A stretch of 64,000 nt of DNA from an uncultured Alistipes sp. (GCA_900546065.1 URBK01000013.1:1-64000), one strand, 5' to 3'. Shown: positions 17,641 to 26,377, numbered from the stretch's first letter. Numbers and translations are program-made. The notes: generated from the sequence alone by a model not told the origin.

Positions 17641-18120
17641 TCAACGGTTGAAAATATTACCTCTCCGCTTGCTGCGGTTGTTCTTCTCAGGTACTCCCTG
17701 CAGGGCCAGTATCAGCTTCTCTGCTTCCTCCATAGCCTCGTATGGGGACAGACCCCTGTATCTGACATACAGGTCTCTGGCTACTTCATACCGGCGCTGG
17801 TCCCACTTGACCTCCTCCGATTCCTCGAAACGCATGATGGTAGTGACGTCTTTGTCATCCTCGGTTTCAAATCTCATATATGCGTCCAGATCCTCTTCGG
17901 TCATGCCCAGTCGCAATCCGAAATTGCCCAGCATTTCTTCCATGTGCGCGATGCTCCTTTCCCCCAAATGGCGGAAATGAAGCAAGTCCCAGTTGCTGTG
18001 CAGGCACAGTTCCCGGATGGTGGCAATATCGTGGCTGTTGCACACGTTGCGGATGCGGAGAGCGTAAGGCTCAACACTGAACAGTTCCGCTATAGGTCGG
18101 TCTATATCAAATTTTCCCAT
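17641..18120 (-). CDS. RNA polymerase alpha-subunit C-terminal-domain-like protein in the tra operon
   Basis: 159 residues starting at MGKFDIDRPIAEL, 11 bases after the traG stop. Residues about 20-75 closely resemble the alpha-CTD of Bacteroidetes RpoA: a helix-hairpin-helix pattern with DLLHFRHLGERSIAHMEEML matching the LLKFRNFGKKSL type segment of RpoA, followed by an LRLGM that parallels LSFGM. The rest is acidic and helical with a basic tail (KNNRSKRRGN). Alpha-CTDs bind UP-element DNA and activators. Here it has no polymerase-assembly domain, so it may modulate transcription of the element or compete with host alpha-CTD; that is inference. Confidence 0.72.
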   Translation of the reverse strand: MGKFDIDRPIAELFSVEPYALRIRNVCNSHDIATIRELCLHSNWDLLHFRHLGERSIAHMEEMLGNFGLRLGMTEEDLDAYMRFETEDDKDVTTIMRFEESEEVKWDQRRYEVARDLYVRYRGLSPYEAMEEAEKLILALQGVPEKNNRSKRRGNIFNR

Positions 18121-18131
18121 TGTATCTGATT

Positions 18132-19472
18132 TTATTGTTTTGCTTTCAGGTTCAGTACCCGTCCGGCCTCGTTGACCTTCTGGGCGAATGTCAGGGACTT
18201 GCTGATGCCGCTGGCATCCCAGTCCCGGCAATAGGCTTCGATGGCTTCCTGATGGCTGCACCGGAGCTCCCTCTTGTAGAGTTTCAGGGCTTCCTTCTCA
18301 GCACGTTCGGTCGTGTAGGTCATGTAGCATTCATGCGGCTCTTCCACGCCATACACGCCGCTTGTCGTTCCCCTTCGTATGAATACCTCCCGGAAGAACG
18401 AACGGCCGTCCTTGTTGTCCAGACGGTTGATCGTGAATATCTTCTTGCAGTCAACATCGGTGAGCCCGAGAATGGCCTTGATGGTGTCGAAACGCTCCTT
18501 GAACTTGCTTTGGTCAAGCAGCATCACCACGTCGCTGTTGTTGATGATGGCCTCTTTAACGATTTCACTGCCGATGATGTCCTGTATCTCCTGTGTCACA
18601 ACGCCCACGCTGGCCCAGAACTTACGGGCCGTCTTGTACATGAACTTGATGTACTCGGCCATCAGCGGACTGGCAATGGCTTTCCAGGCTTCCTCGATGA
18701 CAAGCACCTTGCGGTTCTTCTTGATTCGCATCTTCTGCAGGAACACGTCCATGATTATCAGCGTGACAAGCGGGAACAGCAGCGGATCATCCTTTATACT
18801 GTCAATCTCGAACACCACGAAGGTCTCGTCGAACAGCGAACTGTCCATGTTCTCGTTCAGGGTCTTTTCATGGTTGCCGCCCCTGTAGAAGTCCTTCATC
18901 ATGTAGCGGTAAGTCGAGAGGTCTATGCCCGAAATGTGGTTCTCGTGACAGATGTCCGGAATACGCTGGACGGAGTATTCGTAAAATGAATTGAACGAGA
19001 GTTCTTCCACCTTCAACTCCTTGCGCCTGCGTTCCATTTCGTCTATCATGCACTCGATACGGCTGTTCCGTTCCTGCTCGCTTTCCTCACGGTTCCCGTC
19101 ACGGTTGTGTTCGTCTATGGCGAGGCTTTTTCTCAGGTCTTCCCGCTGCATGGGCGTGAAGCCGTCGAAGCCGTTGAAATACGCATCGTAATAATCGGTG
19201 ATTACATTTTCCACCAGACGGTCTTCCGTCTTCGTGACTGTTCCCTGCGTGCCCTTCCAGATCAGCAGGACAAGATTCTTTAGGAAGCCGGTCTTTTCCA
19301 CGTTCATCTCTTCCTTGTGGATACGAAACGGGTTCATCGTGATGGGGCGTTCCTCCGTGTAGCTGATGTACTTGCCTCCCAGATACTCGCACAATCCCTC
19401 GTAGGAGTTTCCGGTATCGACCATTACGATGTCTGTACCCTGTTCGTGCAGCTGGCGCACGACAGAGTTCAT
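18132..19472 (-). pseudogene. traG: TraG (VirB4-like ATPase), C-terminal part, separated by the nested island
   Basis: 446 codons from the Met that follows the Walker A region (MNSVVRQLHEQGTD). It holds the Walker B VLVIEEAWKAI near residue 235 and the downstream VirB4 motifs. Joined to the N-terminal part at 30,214-31,581 across the 9-bp repeat it gives an intact 901-residue frame, the normal TraG length. TraG energises pilus assembly and transfer. While split, the protein lacks its P-loop and should be inactive; the shared Met codon could still start a useless C-terminal fragment. Downstream tra genes also lose the upstream promoter. Confidence 0.93.
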
Positions 19473-19478
19473 GTGGAA
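19470..19478. repeat. Left attachment core (attL) of the nested island
   Basis: catgtggaa, identical to 30,214-30,222. It is the traG sequence for the end of Walker A (Phe-His-Met) on the minus strand. From 19,479 to 19,869 there is no gene. That stretch holds two perfect copies of aataaaggtacaaa (19,524-19,537 and 19,760-19,773), candidate integrase arm sites; otherwise I see only AT-rich DNA. Confidence 0.88.
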
Positions 19479-19523
19479 TACATATGAGAGAGTTTTTGTT
19501 ACTGAATATCAGCAATATAAGAA

Positions 19524-19773
19524 AATAAAGGTACAAAAATCCGGCAAGGGAGAAAAGGGGTATAAAAGCTGTTTTTTGAGGAAGTGAGAGGATAGGAAGA
19601 AGATGCGTGTGAAGATGAATATTTAACAAAAACTTAACAGTTAGAAGGTATTTTTATCTTTTGCAGCAGGTCTGTCGGAACGGGGGCAAAACAGCAAAAG
19701 ACTTGTCGGGGAATTACTAATAGTTGTTGAAAATCAGTGCTTTTTATATTCTGAGAACCAATAAAGGTACAAA
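19524..19773. repeat. Candidate integrase arm-type sites, left end
   Basis: aataaaggtacaaa at 19,524-19,537 and 19,760-19,773 (14/14 identical). Shorter relatives, aggtacaa (30,067-30,074) and tggtacaaa (30,078-30,086), lie near the right end. Repeats at both ends inside the cores fit binding sites for the arm-binding domain of a tyrosine integrase. Confidence 0.5.
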
Positions 19774-19869
19774 GGAACCATAAAACGATTCAAAAATACC
19801 CGATTTTGAGTCCTTGCTAATATAATGAAGGCGTTTTTTCGCTATGGCATAAAAATATCTTCATAATAT

Positions 19870-19906
19870 TTTGGCAGTACAAATAATGTTCGTAACTTTG
19901 CGAACA
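19870..19906 (+). promoter_or_regulatory. arsR promoter with ArsR operator
   Basis: TTTG (19,870-19,873) and TAACTTTG (19,893-19,900) are 19 nt apart, a consensus Bacteroidetes promoter. The -7 element is exactly the 8-nt spacer of an inverted repeat TGTTCG/CGAACA (19,887-19,906). A dimeric ArsR on this site would block the -7 box directly. Confidence 0.8.
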
Positions 19907-19918
19907 ATAAAAATACAA

Positions 19919-20251
19919 ATGGCAATGGATAATAAGGAATACACAATGAAGCAGGAGCAGCTTGCGCGCTTTGCCAAAGCAATGGGACATCCGGCAAGAG
20001 TAGCAATCCTCGAATTTCTGATAAAGCAAAACAGTTGCTTTTTCGGAGATATTCATGAGGTTCTGCCCATTGCCAAGGCGACTGTTTCACAACACTTGAA
20101 AGAGTTGAAAGATGCAGGGCTGATACAAGGAGAGATAGAAACACCGAAAGTGAAATACTGTATCAACCGGGAGAACTGGAAAATTGCATCTGAACTGTTT
20201 TCCGAGTTTTTGGGGCAGAGGCTGTACACAAAAGAAAATTGTTGCGGGTAG
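19919..20251 (+). CDS. arsR: ArsR-family metalloregulator
   Basis: 110 residues; ATG at 19,925 is equally possible, but starts further upstream lie inside the promoter. The winged helix is plain: [17 protein letters not shown], then the recognition helix [18 protein letters not shown]. Cysteines near NSCFFGD and the C-terminal ENCCG could ligate As(III) or organoarsenicals. It represses the operon until arsenic is bound. Two matching operators flank the gene (19,887-19,906 and 20,276-20,291), so it controls itself and the genes behind it. Confidence 0.9.
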   Translation: MAMDNKEYTMKQEQLARFAKAMGHPARVAILEFLIKQNSCFFGDIHEVLPIAKATVSQHLKELKDAGLIQGEIETPKVKYCINRENWKIASELFSEFLGQRLYTKENCCG

Positions 20252-20275
20252 CGGCAATTTTTTTTGAAAAATCTG

Positions 20276-20291
20276 TTCGCAATTCTACGAA
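20276..20291 (+). promoter_or_regulatory. Second ArsR operator, between arsR and the arsF-like gene
   Basis: TTCG, 8 nt, CGAA, the same half-sites and spacing as the operator in the arsR promoter. A TTTG lies about 20 nt upstream, but the -7 match (TACGAATT) is weak, so this may be an internal promoter or a roadblock site. Confidence 0.6.
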
Positions 20292-20330
20292 TTACAAACA
20301 TAAATAATTAACCAATAAAAAAAGAGAAAC

Positions 20331-20780
20331 ATGAACAAAGTTATTTTGGCTATGGCTATCTGTTTGGGCCTGACCGCTTGCGGTGGCAATGGGACAAAAA
20401 AGGATAATGCCGTAAAAGTGGAGCAATCGCAGCCGCAAGGAACAAAGGACTGCGTGGAAGTTTTGTATTTCCATGGCAAGCAGCGTTGTGCGACTTGTAT
20501 GGCAATAGAAAAAAACACCAAAGAAGCCATAGAAGCGCAATTTTCAGATGAACTTAAAAACGGGACGGTCGTTTTTAAGACAATCGACATTTCCAAGGCG
20601 GAGAATGAGAAGATTGCCGAAAAGTACGAAGTTACTTGGTCGTCTCTGTTCATAAGCAAATGGAAAGACGGAAAGGAGACTTATGAAAACCTGACCGAGT
20701 ACGCCTTTGCAAATGCCCGGACAGCGCCCGATACATTCAAAAACGGGATAATAGAAAAAATTAACGGAATGCTGAAATAG
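20331..20780 (+). CDS. arsF: ArsF-like thioredoxin-fold lipoprotein (nitroarsenical reductase subunit family)
   Basis: 149 residues with a lipoprotein signal (LGLTACGG), then a thioredoxin-like domain with the redox pair CATC near residue 57 (FHGKQRCATCMAIEK). Proteins of this family are annotated as ArsF, one of two subunits thought to reduce nitrophenyl arsenicals such as roxarsone before ArsG exports the product. It stands directly before the ArsG-like membrane protein (8-bp gap). An alternative is a periplasmic thiol carrier fed by its CcdA-like neighbour. Confidence 0.75.
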   Translation: MNKVILAMAICLGLTACGGNGTKKDNAVKVEQSQPQGTKDCVEVLYFHGKQRCATCMAIEKNTKEAIEAQFSDELKNGTVVFKTIDISKAENEKIAEKYEVTWSSLFISKWKDGKETYENLTEYAFANARTAPDTFKNGIIEKINGMLK

Positions 20781-20788
20781 TACATCCT

Positions 20789-21493
20789 ATGGAGTGCTTA
20801 CAGACATTATTGGACAGCAGTACAACTCCTGCATTTACAGCTTTCCTCTTAGGACTGCTTACGGCTGTTTCGCCCTGTCCGTTGGCTACGAATATAGCCG
20901 CCATCGGATTTATCGGCAAAGACATTGAAAACCGTCGTCAGATATTCTTGAAAGGACTTCTGTACACTCTCGGCCGTGTCATTGCCTATACGGTATTAGG
21001 CGTAGCGTTGATTCTGATATTGAGAGAGGGTGCAAGCCTGTTTGGTGTACAGAACTTCATAGGCAAATATGGGGAGCTTATTCTCGGGCCTGCACTGTTG
21101 CTTATCGGGCTATTCATGCTGTTTGGCAACTGGCTCAAATTACCTTCGTTCGGTTTCAATGGCAGCGGAGAGGGACTGGCTCGCAAAGGAGGGCTCGGTG
21201 CTTTTTTTCTCGGGATGTTGTTTGCAATGGCGTTCTGCCCTACAAGCGGCGTGTTCTATTTCGGAATGCTGATACCGATGTCTGCTACCGCTACCGCAGG
21301 TTATCTGCTGCCGGTACTGTTCGCCGTGGCTACCGCTTTGCCAGTCTTGATTGTCGCTTGGATATTGGCGTTCAGCGTCCAACGCATAGGCAGCTTTTAC
21401 GGCAGGATGCAGTCCGTTCAGAAATGGTTGAACCGGATAGTCGGATGTGCGTTTGTAGGTATCGGAGTTTATTACTGTATAATGATGTATTGA
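20789..21493 (+). CDS. arsG: ArsG-like / CcdA-DsbD-family membrane protein
   Basis: 234 residues with six hydrophobic helices. Paired cysteines in SPCPLATNIAAIGF (near residue 30) and AFCPTSGVFYFG (near residue 148) match the electron-carrying pair of CcdA/DsbD proteins, the fold from which ArsG (aromatic arsenical efflux permease) is named. It may export trivalent aromatic arsenicals or pass electrons to the thioredoxin-fold neighbours. The operon context favours the arsenic role; sequence alone does not decide between transport and electron transfer. Confidence 0.76.
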   Translation: MECLQTLLDSSTTPAFTAFLLGLLTAVSPCPLATNIAAIGFIGKDIENRRQIFLKGLLYTLGRVIAYTVLGVALILILREGASLFGVQNFIGKYGELILGPALLLIGLFMLFGNWLKLPSFGFNGSGEGLARKGGLGAFFLGMLFAMAFCPTSGVFYFGMLIPMSATATAGYLLPVLFAVATALPVLIVAWILAFSVQRIGSFYGRMQSVQKWLNRIVGCAFVGIGVYYCIMMY

Positions 21494-21508
21494 GAAATTT
21501 TTGTGACA

Positions 21509-22405
21509 ATGAATACATTGGTTGAAACATTGGAGTATTTTGTGTTTATCACTTTTGAACTGATAGCTTTATTTCTGCTTATCAGTGCGGCAGTGGAAAT
21601 AATCTTGATGTATATCCCGCAGGAGAAAATTAAGGGGTGGTTGTCAGGGTATGGTATCCTTGGCAATGTGATGGCAGCGGGATTCGGTGCGCTTACCCCT
21701 TTTTGTGCCTGTTCCACTATCCCGATGACAGTCGGCTTCCTTAATGCCGGAGTGCCTTTCGGCAGCACTATGTCATTCCTGATAGCTTCACCGTTGCTCA
21801 ATCCTATCATCATAGGTATGCTGGGTACATTGGTGGGTGTGAAAGCTATGATTGCTTATTTTATCATCACCTTTGTCGCATCGGTAGTGTTCGGCTTCGG
21901 GTTGGAAAAAATGGGAATGCAACGGTATGTAAAGAATGTTCGTCTTCGGAATGAGCATAGCGAACCGGGAGAAAACAAAAGGGCGTGGCCAGTGAAACGC
22001 AAATTGAGGGAGGCGTTTGTTTCTGCATGGGGCAGTTTACGCCCGATATTGGGTTATCTTCTGATAGGCGTTGCCCTTGGAGCCGGAATATATGGTTATA
22101 TGCCGCAGGATTTCGTATTGAAAATAGCCGGGCCCGATAACTTTTTCGCAATTCCGGTTGCCGCCGTTTTGGGAATCCCATTATATATCCGTGCCGAAAC
22201 AGCTATTCCTATTGGTGTTGCGTTGATGTCCAAAGGTATGGGAATCGGAACAGTCATTGCTCTTGTTATCGGCGGTGCAGGCATGGCGATTCCGGAAATG
22301 ACGATGCTTGCCAGTATTTTCCGCAAGAAACTTGTAGCCATGATTGTAGCCGTGATATTCCTTACGGCTGTAATAACGGGGTATTTATTCAATGTCTTAC
22401 TATAA
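21509..22405 (+). CDS. arsP: ArsP-type permease (DUF318/YraQ family)
   Basis: 298 residues from the ATG at 21,509 (a GTG two codons earlier is possible). Eight or so transmembrane segments. The Cys-rich FCACSTIPM near residue 70 is the ArsP signature used to bind trivalent methyl or aromatic arsenicals. A second conserved half begins near residue 180 (SLRPILGYLLIGVALGAG). Predicted to export organoarsenicals across the inner membrane. 15 bp from the ArsG-like gene and 11 bp from the thioredoxin gene. Confidence 0.82.
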   Translation: MNTLVETLEYFVFITFELIALFLLISAAVEIILMYIPQEKIKGWLSGYGILGNVMAAGFGALTPFCACSTIPMTVGFLNAGVPFGSTMSFLIASPLLNPIIIGMLGTLVGVKAMIAYFIITFVASVVFGFGLEKMGMQRYVKNVRLRNEHSEPGENKRAWPVKRKLREAFVSAWGSLRPILGYLLIGVALGAGIYGYMPQDFVLKIAGPDNFFAIPVAAVLGIPLYIRAETAIPIGVALMSKGMGIGTVIALVIGGAGMAIPEMTMLASIFRKKLVAMIVAVIFLTAVITGYLFNVLL

Positions 22406-22416
22406 AATTCAACAAA

Positions 22417-22821
22417 ATGGAAACTAAAAAAGAAAGCAAGAAAGAAAACAAAAAGGGATTTTGGGCTTCACTGTTCTCTCCGAAGCCCTGCTCATGTTCG
22501 TGTGGCGGCAACCTGATTATAGAAGAGGCCGGGCAGCCTGCGACTACTTGTTGCGAAGATAGACAAGCCACGGACAAACCAGTTGTGAAAGACATAAAAG
22601 TATTAGGCCCGGGGTGTTCCAAATGCAAAGCGACTTATCAGGCTATCGAGAAAGTAATCAATGACAATAATCTCGATGTAAGACTCTCCAAAATAGAGGA
22701 CATCACGGAAATCATGAACTACAATATAATGGGAACACCCGCAGTTGTAGTGGACGGGAGTGTAAAAATCAAAGGACATGTACCGTCAGAAAGTGAGATA
22801 AAACAAATGCTTGGTATATAA
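22417..22821 (+). CDS. arsE: Small thioredoxin-fold protein with Cys-rich N-terminus (ArsE-like)
   Basis: 134 residues. A lysine-rich start is followed by PCSCSCGG and ATTCCED, a cluster of six cysteines, and then a thioredoxin_3-type domain with VLGPGCSKCKATYQA (CxxC near residue 70) and the cis-Pro loop MGTPAVVVDG. Such small thioredoxins pair with DUF318 permeases and are called ArsE in arsEFG clusters. The extra cysteines could hand trivalent arsenic to the permeases on either side; that is inference. Confidence 0.76.
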   Translation: METKKESKKENKKGFWASLFSPKPCSCSCGGNLIIEEAGQPATTCCEDRQATDKPVVKDIKVLGPGCSKCKATYQAIEKVINDNNLDVRLSKIEDITEIMNYNIMGTPAVVVDGSVKIKGHVPSESEIKQMLGI

Positions 22822-22830
22822 GACGCACCT

Positions 22831-24171
22831 ATGGACACGAAGAAAGAACTGAAAAATCTCCTGTGGATTGTCGTAATCTTCACGGCAGTATTCTTTCTGC
22901 CGCTTGAAAGCGAGCGATTCATGACAGCCATAGACGCGACACTCGACCTTGCAAAATGGTATGCACGGGAACATGTGGTACTGTGTCTGCTGCCTGCTTT
23001 TTTTATTGCGGGTGTAATAGCCGTGTTCGTAAGCCAAGGTTCGGTACTCAAATACTTCGGAGCGAATGCGAAAAAATGGCTTTCCTATACGGTAGCCGCC
23101 ATATCGGGAGGCATTCTTGCTGTTTGCTCGTGTACTATTCTGCCCCTGTTTACAAGTATTTATAAACGGGGTGCAGGATTAGGCCCTGCGATAGCGTTCC
23201 TTTATTCCGGGCCTGCCATCAGTATATTGTCTATTATACTGACAGCCCGTATTTTAGGGCTTGAAATGGGAATTGCCCGGACAGTCGGTGCCATATCCTT
23301 TGCGGTTGTTATCGGACTGTTGATGTCATTCATCTTTCGTAAAGAGGAAAAAGCCAAGAAAGAGGAACAGATGAACATCGTTCCTCCGCCCGAAAAGCGT
23401 CCGATATGGCAGACTTCTGTTCATTTCTTTACATTGGTTCTCATCCTTGTGTTTGCTAATTGGGGTGCGCCTGCGGCCTCCGATACAGGACTGTGGCATA
23501 GTATCTTTACCTATAAGTGGCACATAACCGGGGCATTGGCTCTCCTTTTATGTTGGTCTCTTGTCAGGATTCTGAAACTGCGTCTGCTGTGGGTGTCGCT
23601 CGGTGCTGTTGCAACCGCCATTTCAGTGTTTCTTGCTAATCTGCTTATCGACAATGCGAAATTAGTGCCGCTTGTACCGATGATTGTGGCTATTACCGCA
23701 TTGTCTTTAATTCTGCTTTTTTACAAGAGGGAAGAAGAAAACAGGGAATGGGCTTTTGCCTCATGGGGGTTCGCCAAACAGATATTGCCGTTATTGGCGG
23801 TCGGTGTGGTCTTTGCTGGTTTCCTGTTAGGTTCGACACACGATGATACCGCTATTGCAGGCATAATTCCGAACAGTTGGATTGAGTGGGCTGTCGGCGG
23901 TAATTCATTATTGTCGAACTTCTTTGCGAGTTTTACAGGAGCTTTCATGTACTTTGCCACATTGACGGAGGTTCCTATTGTCCAAGGTCTGTTGGCTTCG
24001 GGCATGGGTAAGGGGCCTGCCTTGGCTTTGCTGTTGGCCGGGCCGTCATTGTCCCTCCCGAATATGCTTGTCATCCGTGGCGTTTTGGGAACGAAGAAAA
24101 CTGCTGTGTATGTGGCTCTCGTTATTGTCATGGCGACAATCTCGGGCTTTGTCTTTGGAAATTTCTTTTAA
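22831..24171 (+). CDS. Second DUF318/ArsP-like permease
   Basis: 446 residues with about ten transmembrane helices. The ArsP-like cysteine motif appears as AVCSCTILPLF near residue 100, and a second permease half starts near residue 320 (KQILPLLAVGVVFAGFLL). It is longer than the first permease and only distantly similar, so it is not a simple tandem copy. Two permeases in one operon may split methylated and aromatic arsenicals, or one may serve another metal. Confidence 0.8.
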   Translation: MDTKKELKNLLWIVVIFTAVFFLPLESERFMTAIDATLDLAKWYAREHVVLCLLPAFFIAGVIAVFVSQGSVLKYFGANAKKWLSYTVAAISGGILAVCSCTILPLFTSIYKRGAGLGPAIAFLYSGPAISILSIILTARILGLEMGIARTVGAISFAVVIGLLMSFIFRKEEKAKKEEQMNIVPPPEKRPIWQTSVHFFTLVLILVFANWGAPAASDTGLWHSIFTYKWHITGALALLLCWSLVRILKLRLLWVSLGAVATAISVFLANLLIDNAKLVPLVPMIVAITALSLILLFYKREEENREWAFASWGFAKQILPLLAVGVVFAGFLLGSTHDDTAIAGIIPNSWIEWAVGGNSLLSNFFASFTGAFMYFATLTEVPIVQGLLASGMGKGPALALLLAGPSLSLPNMLVIRGVLGTKKTAVYVALVIVMATISGFVFGNFF

Positions 24172-24186
24172 AATTGGGAATGGGCT

Positions 24187-24609
24187 ATGAGAGTATTGCT
24201 TCTTTGTACAGGTAACAGTTGCCGTAGCCAAATGGCACACGGCATCCTGCAATCTTTTGATGAAACCCTTGAAGTTTGTTCAGCAGGTACGCATCCTGCC
24301 AAACAGGTCAATCCCAAAGCGGTTTCGGTAATGCGAGAAATCGGAATTGACATATCGGGACATACTCCAAGAGATGTAAGACAATATCTTGACCAAAAAT
24401 GGGATTATGTCGTAACCGTATGTGGAAATGCGAATGAAACTTGTCCGGCATTTGCCGGATTGGTAAAGCACCGTTTGCATATCGGTTTTGACGACCCCTC
24501 AGAAGCTATAGGGTCACCAGAGTTTATTGACAGCGAATTTCGCAGGGTGCGTGATGAAATCAAAACACGATTTTATGATTTCTATCTCAATATAAAGCAA
24601 AGCGTATAA
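24187..24609 (+). CDS. arsC: Arsenate reductase, low-molecular-weight phosphatase type
   Basis: 140 residues. The phosphatase loop CTGNSCRS (C7 to R13) and the resolving pair C79 and C86, seven residues apart in VCGNANETCP, are the three cysteines of thioredoxin-coupled ArsC. It reduces As(V) to As(III). It is last in the operon, so the cluster covers inorganic arsenate as well as organoarsenicals, although no Acr3 or ArsB arsenite pump is present. 28 bp separate it from the convergent mob gene. Confidence 0.92.
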   Translation: MRVLLLCTGNSCRSQMAHGILQSFDETLEVCSAGTHPAKQVNPKAVSVMREIGIDISGHTPRDVRQYLDQKWDYVVTVCGNANETCPAFAGLVKHRLHIGFDDPSEAIGSPEFIDSEFRRVRDEIKTRFYDFYLNIKQSV

Positions 24610-24637
24610 CTAAATTGGAGTTTGGGATATGGCGTTA

Positions 24638-26167
24638 CTATCGCTGTATCCCTCTTTCTTCTTGTCCGATTTTCCAATCATACTTACCCTCCGCCACATC
24701 GCCAACCTCTTTGAGTGTATGGCGATGTTTTATTTCGTCAAAAGGTTGTCGGCTATCCGCATAGTCACAGAGCCATGCGCCGACCGCTTTCTGCTGCTCG
24801 GTGGTCTCACTGTAGCTTTGCATCACGCTCTTGATGTCGGCGGCTTCGGACGGGGCGAAGAATGACTTGTGCTGCTCCGTACCGAAATGGATAATCGCAT
24901 CTATGGCTCGCCTGAATACCTCGCTTGCCTTGTAGAGCATATCCGCAAACAAGCTTAGGATATACCTGCTCGCTTTCAGCGTACTCTGCAACAGGCGGAT
25001 GGTCTTGTCTTTCTCCGCCGTGGCTTGGCTCACCGCTTGGCTGATGCGCTGCCGCTCGCCGTCCTTTTGCTCCTGAAGCTGCCGTACCGCCTTGTCCCTT
25101 TCAATGGCAAATGAACGGCTCTGCACCAAAGCCCTGTCACGTTCCGCTTCGGCTTTCTGTTTTTCTGCTACCAATGCCTTTGTCCGTTCCTCCGCCTTTT
25201 CCTTTACGGCTTCGGCAAAGGCTTTCTTCATGCGCTCGTTCTCGGCTTTCAGTTTGGCGTTTTCCTTTCCGACCGCAGCGGATTTGCCGACCCCCACAAG
25301 ACTGCCGACGCTATCCAGTATGCTGTCCACTTTCGCCTTGCGCTCGTCTTTGAGTTGCTGCTCCCTTTCGGCAATCTCGCTGTCGAGGGAACGGCGGTAC
25401 TGCTCTTTCGCCTTGTTCTCGCCCTCCACAAACATAAGTTCCGCTTCGGCTTCCTCTTTGGAGGCGATGGCGGCTTGCCTTGCAGCTTTCGCCTGTTCCG
25501 CTTCCTGCTTCTGCTTGGCGATGATGAAGTCTGTGCGCTCCAGATGTTCCTTGCCCGTCACCTCCTTTGAGGTGCCCCTTTCCATTTCCAGACACCCAGC
25601 CAAAACGGTCTGCATCTCGCTCATGGCTTTCTCATCCAGTTTGCAGGACTTGCCCGTATCGTGATTCATCCAGTCCCATACGATATGTGCGTGGAGATTG
25701 GGCTTCCATGTGGCATTGTCGCCGGGTATTCCGTAATGCCCCTCGTCACGGTGGATGAACACCTGCAAGGCTGTGATTCCCCAACGCTGCTTACACACCT
25801 CGCAGAAGTGCCGCAGCTGTTCCATCGTGGTGTCGTCCTTGATGACAACCACGCCCTCCTTGAGCGGAGTGCTGCCACGGACGATGGTCACCTTACCAGT
25901 CTTCTTGTTCACCCGTTCACGGTCTTTGGTCTGCATCGCCCGACCTGTCTTTTCCTTGACCATTGCGGCTATCTGATTGTAGCGGTCGGTGAGCGTGGCT
26001 TCGCCGAAATCAGGTGATACCCATGTCTCGTTTCCTGCCATGAGGTCGGTACGGATGTAGAACTTCTCCCTGCGGATATTGGCAAGGTATTCCGCTGTCC
26101 GCCTGTTGTGTGCTTCGCTGCTGCCGATGTTGCACGGCTTGATGTTGATGGATGTCTTCTGTGCCAT
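24638..26167 (-). CDS. mob: MobV-family relaxase (Mob_Pre), mobilisation protein
   Basis: 509 residues. The N-terminal domain has the MobV motifs: MAQKTSINIKPCNIGSSEAHNRR at the start, then the catalytic HRDEGHYG and the metal-binding HAHIVWDW (HxH) near residues 140-165. The C-terminal half is a long coiled coil (about 225-400) of Glu/Lys/Arg repeats, as in NBU and Tn4555 Mob proteins. It nicks the oriT at about 26,411-26,418 and leads the strand into a helper ICE's channel. Confidence 0.93.
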   Translation of the reverse strand: MAQKTSINIKPCNIGSSEAHNRRTAEYLANIRREKFYIRTDLMAGNETWVSPDFGEATLTDRYNQIAAMVKEKTGRAMQTKDRERVNKKTGKVTIVRGSTPLKEGVVVIKDDTTMEQLRHFCEVCKQRWGITALQVFIHRDEGHYGIPGDNATWKPNLHAHIVWDWMNHDTGKSCKLDEKAMSEMQTVLAGCLEMERGTSKEVTGKEHLERTDFIIAKQKQEAEQAKAARQAAIASKEEAEAELMFVEGENKAKEQYRRSLDSEIAEREQQLKDERKAKVDSILDSVGSLVGVGKSAAVGKENAKLKAENERMKKAFAEAVKEKAEERTKALVAEKQKAEAERDRALVQSRSFAIERDKAVRQLQEQKDGERQRISQAVSQATAEKDKTIRLLQSTLKASRYILSLFADMLYKASEVFRRAIDAIIHFGTEQHKSFFAPSEAADIKSVMQSYSETTEQQKAVGAWLCDYADSRQPFDEIKHRHTLKEVGDVAEGKYDWKIGQEERGIQR

Positions 26168-26195
26168 AGGCTTGTCTGTATTTTGGGTTTCACTT

Positions 26196-26370
26196 CGGGT
26201 TATTAGGGCAGAGCCTTAATCGGTGGGTGCAGGGAGAGGGTCACTTCCTGCTCCGGGTTCTTAGGGGTGGAAGCCACTAAGCGGAGTTTCCAAAGAGAGG
26301 GTCACTCTTTGGTCGGGTTGCACAGGGCTGAAAGTCCTTGCCGGGTTCTTAGGGCAGCGTCCTAAGCCCC
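26196..26370. repeat. Ladder of hairpins between mob and oriT
   Basis: CGGGTT occurs at 26,196, 26,254, 26,314 and 26,342, each followed by a short inverted repeat (for example CTTAGG/CCTAAG at about 26,348-26,365). Between the first three lie two stem-loops with the same loop AGGGTCA: 26,230-26,250 (CAGGGAG/CTTCCTG, one mismatch) and 26,290-26,312 (CCAAAGAG/CTCTTTGG, perfect). Stems differ in sequence yet keep their pairing, which points to a structure under selection. It lies in the mob leader on the minus strand. No coding sequence from 26,168 to 26,489. Confidence 0.7.
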
Positions 26371-26377
26371 TCGGGAG

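Noticed and set aside
20789-21493. Cytochrome c biogenesis role for the CcdA-like protein
   Set aside because: No heme-handling genes are near; the ars context and thioredoxin-fold neighbours favour ArsG, though electron transfer remains possible.
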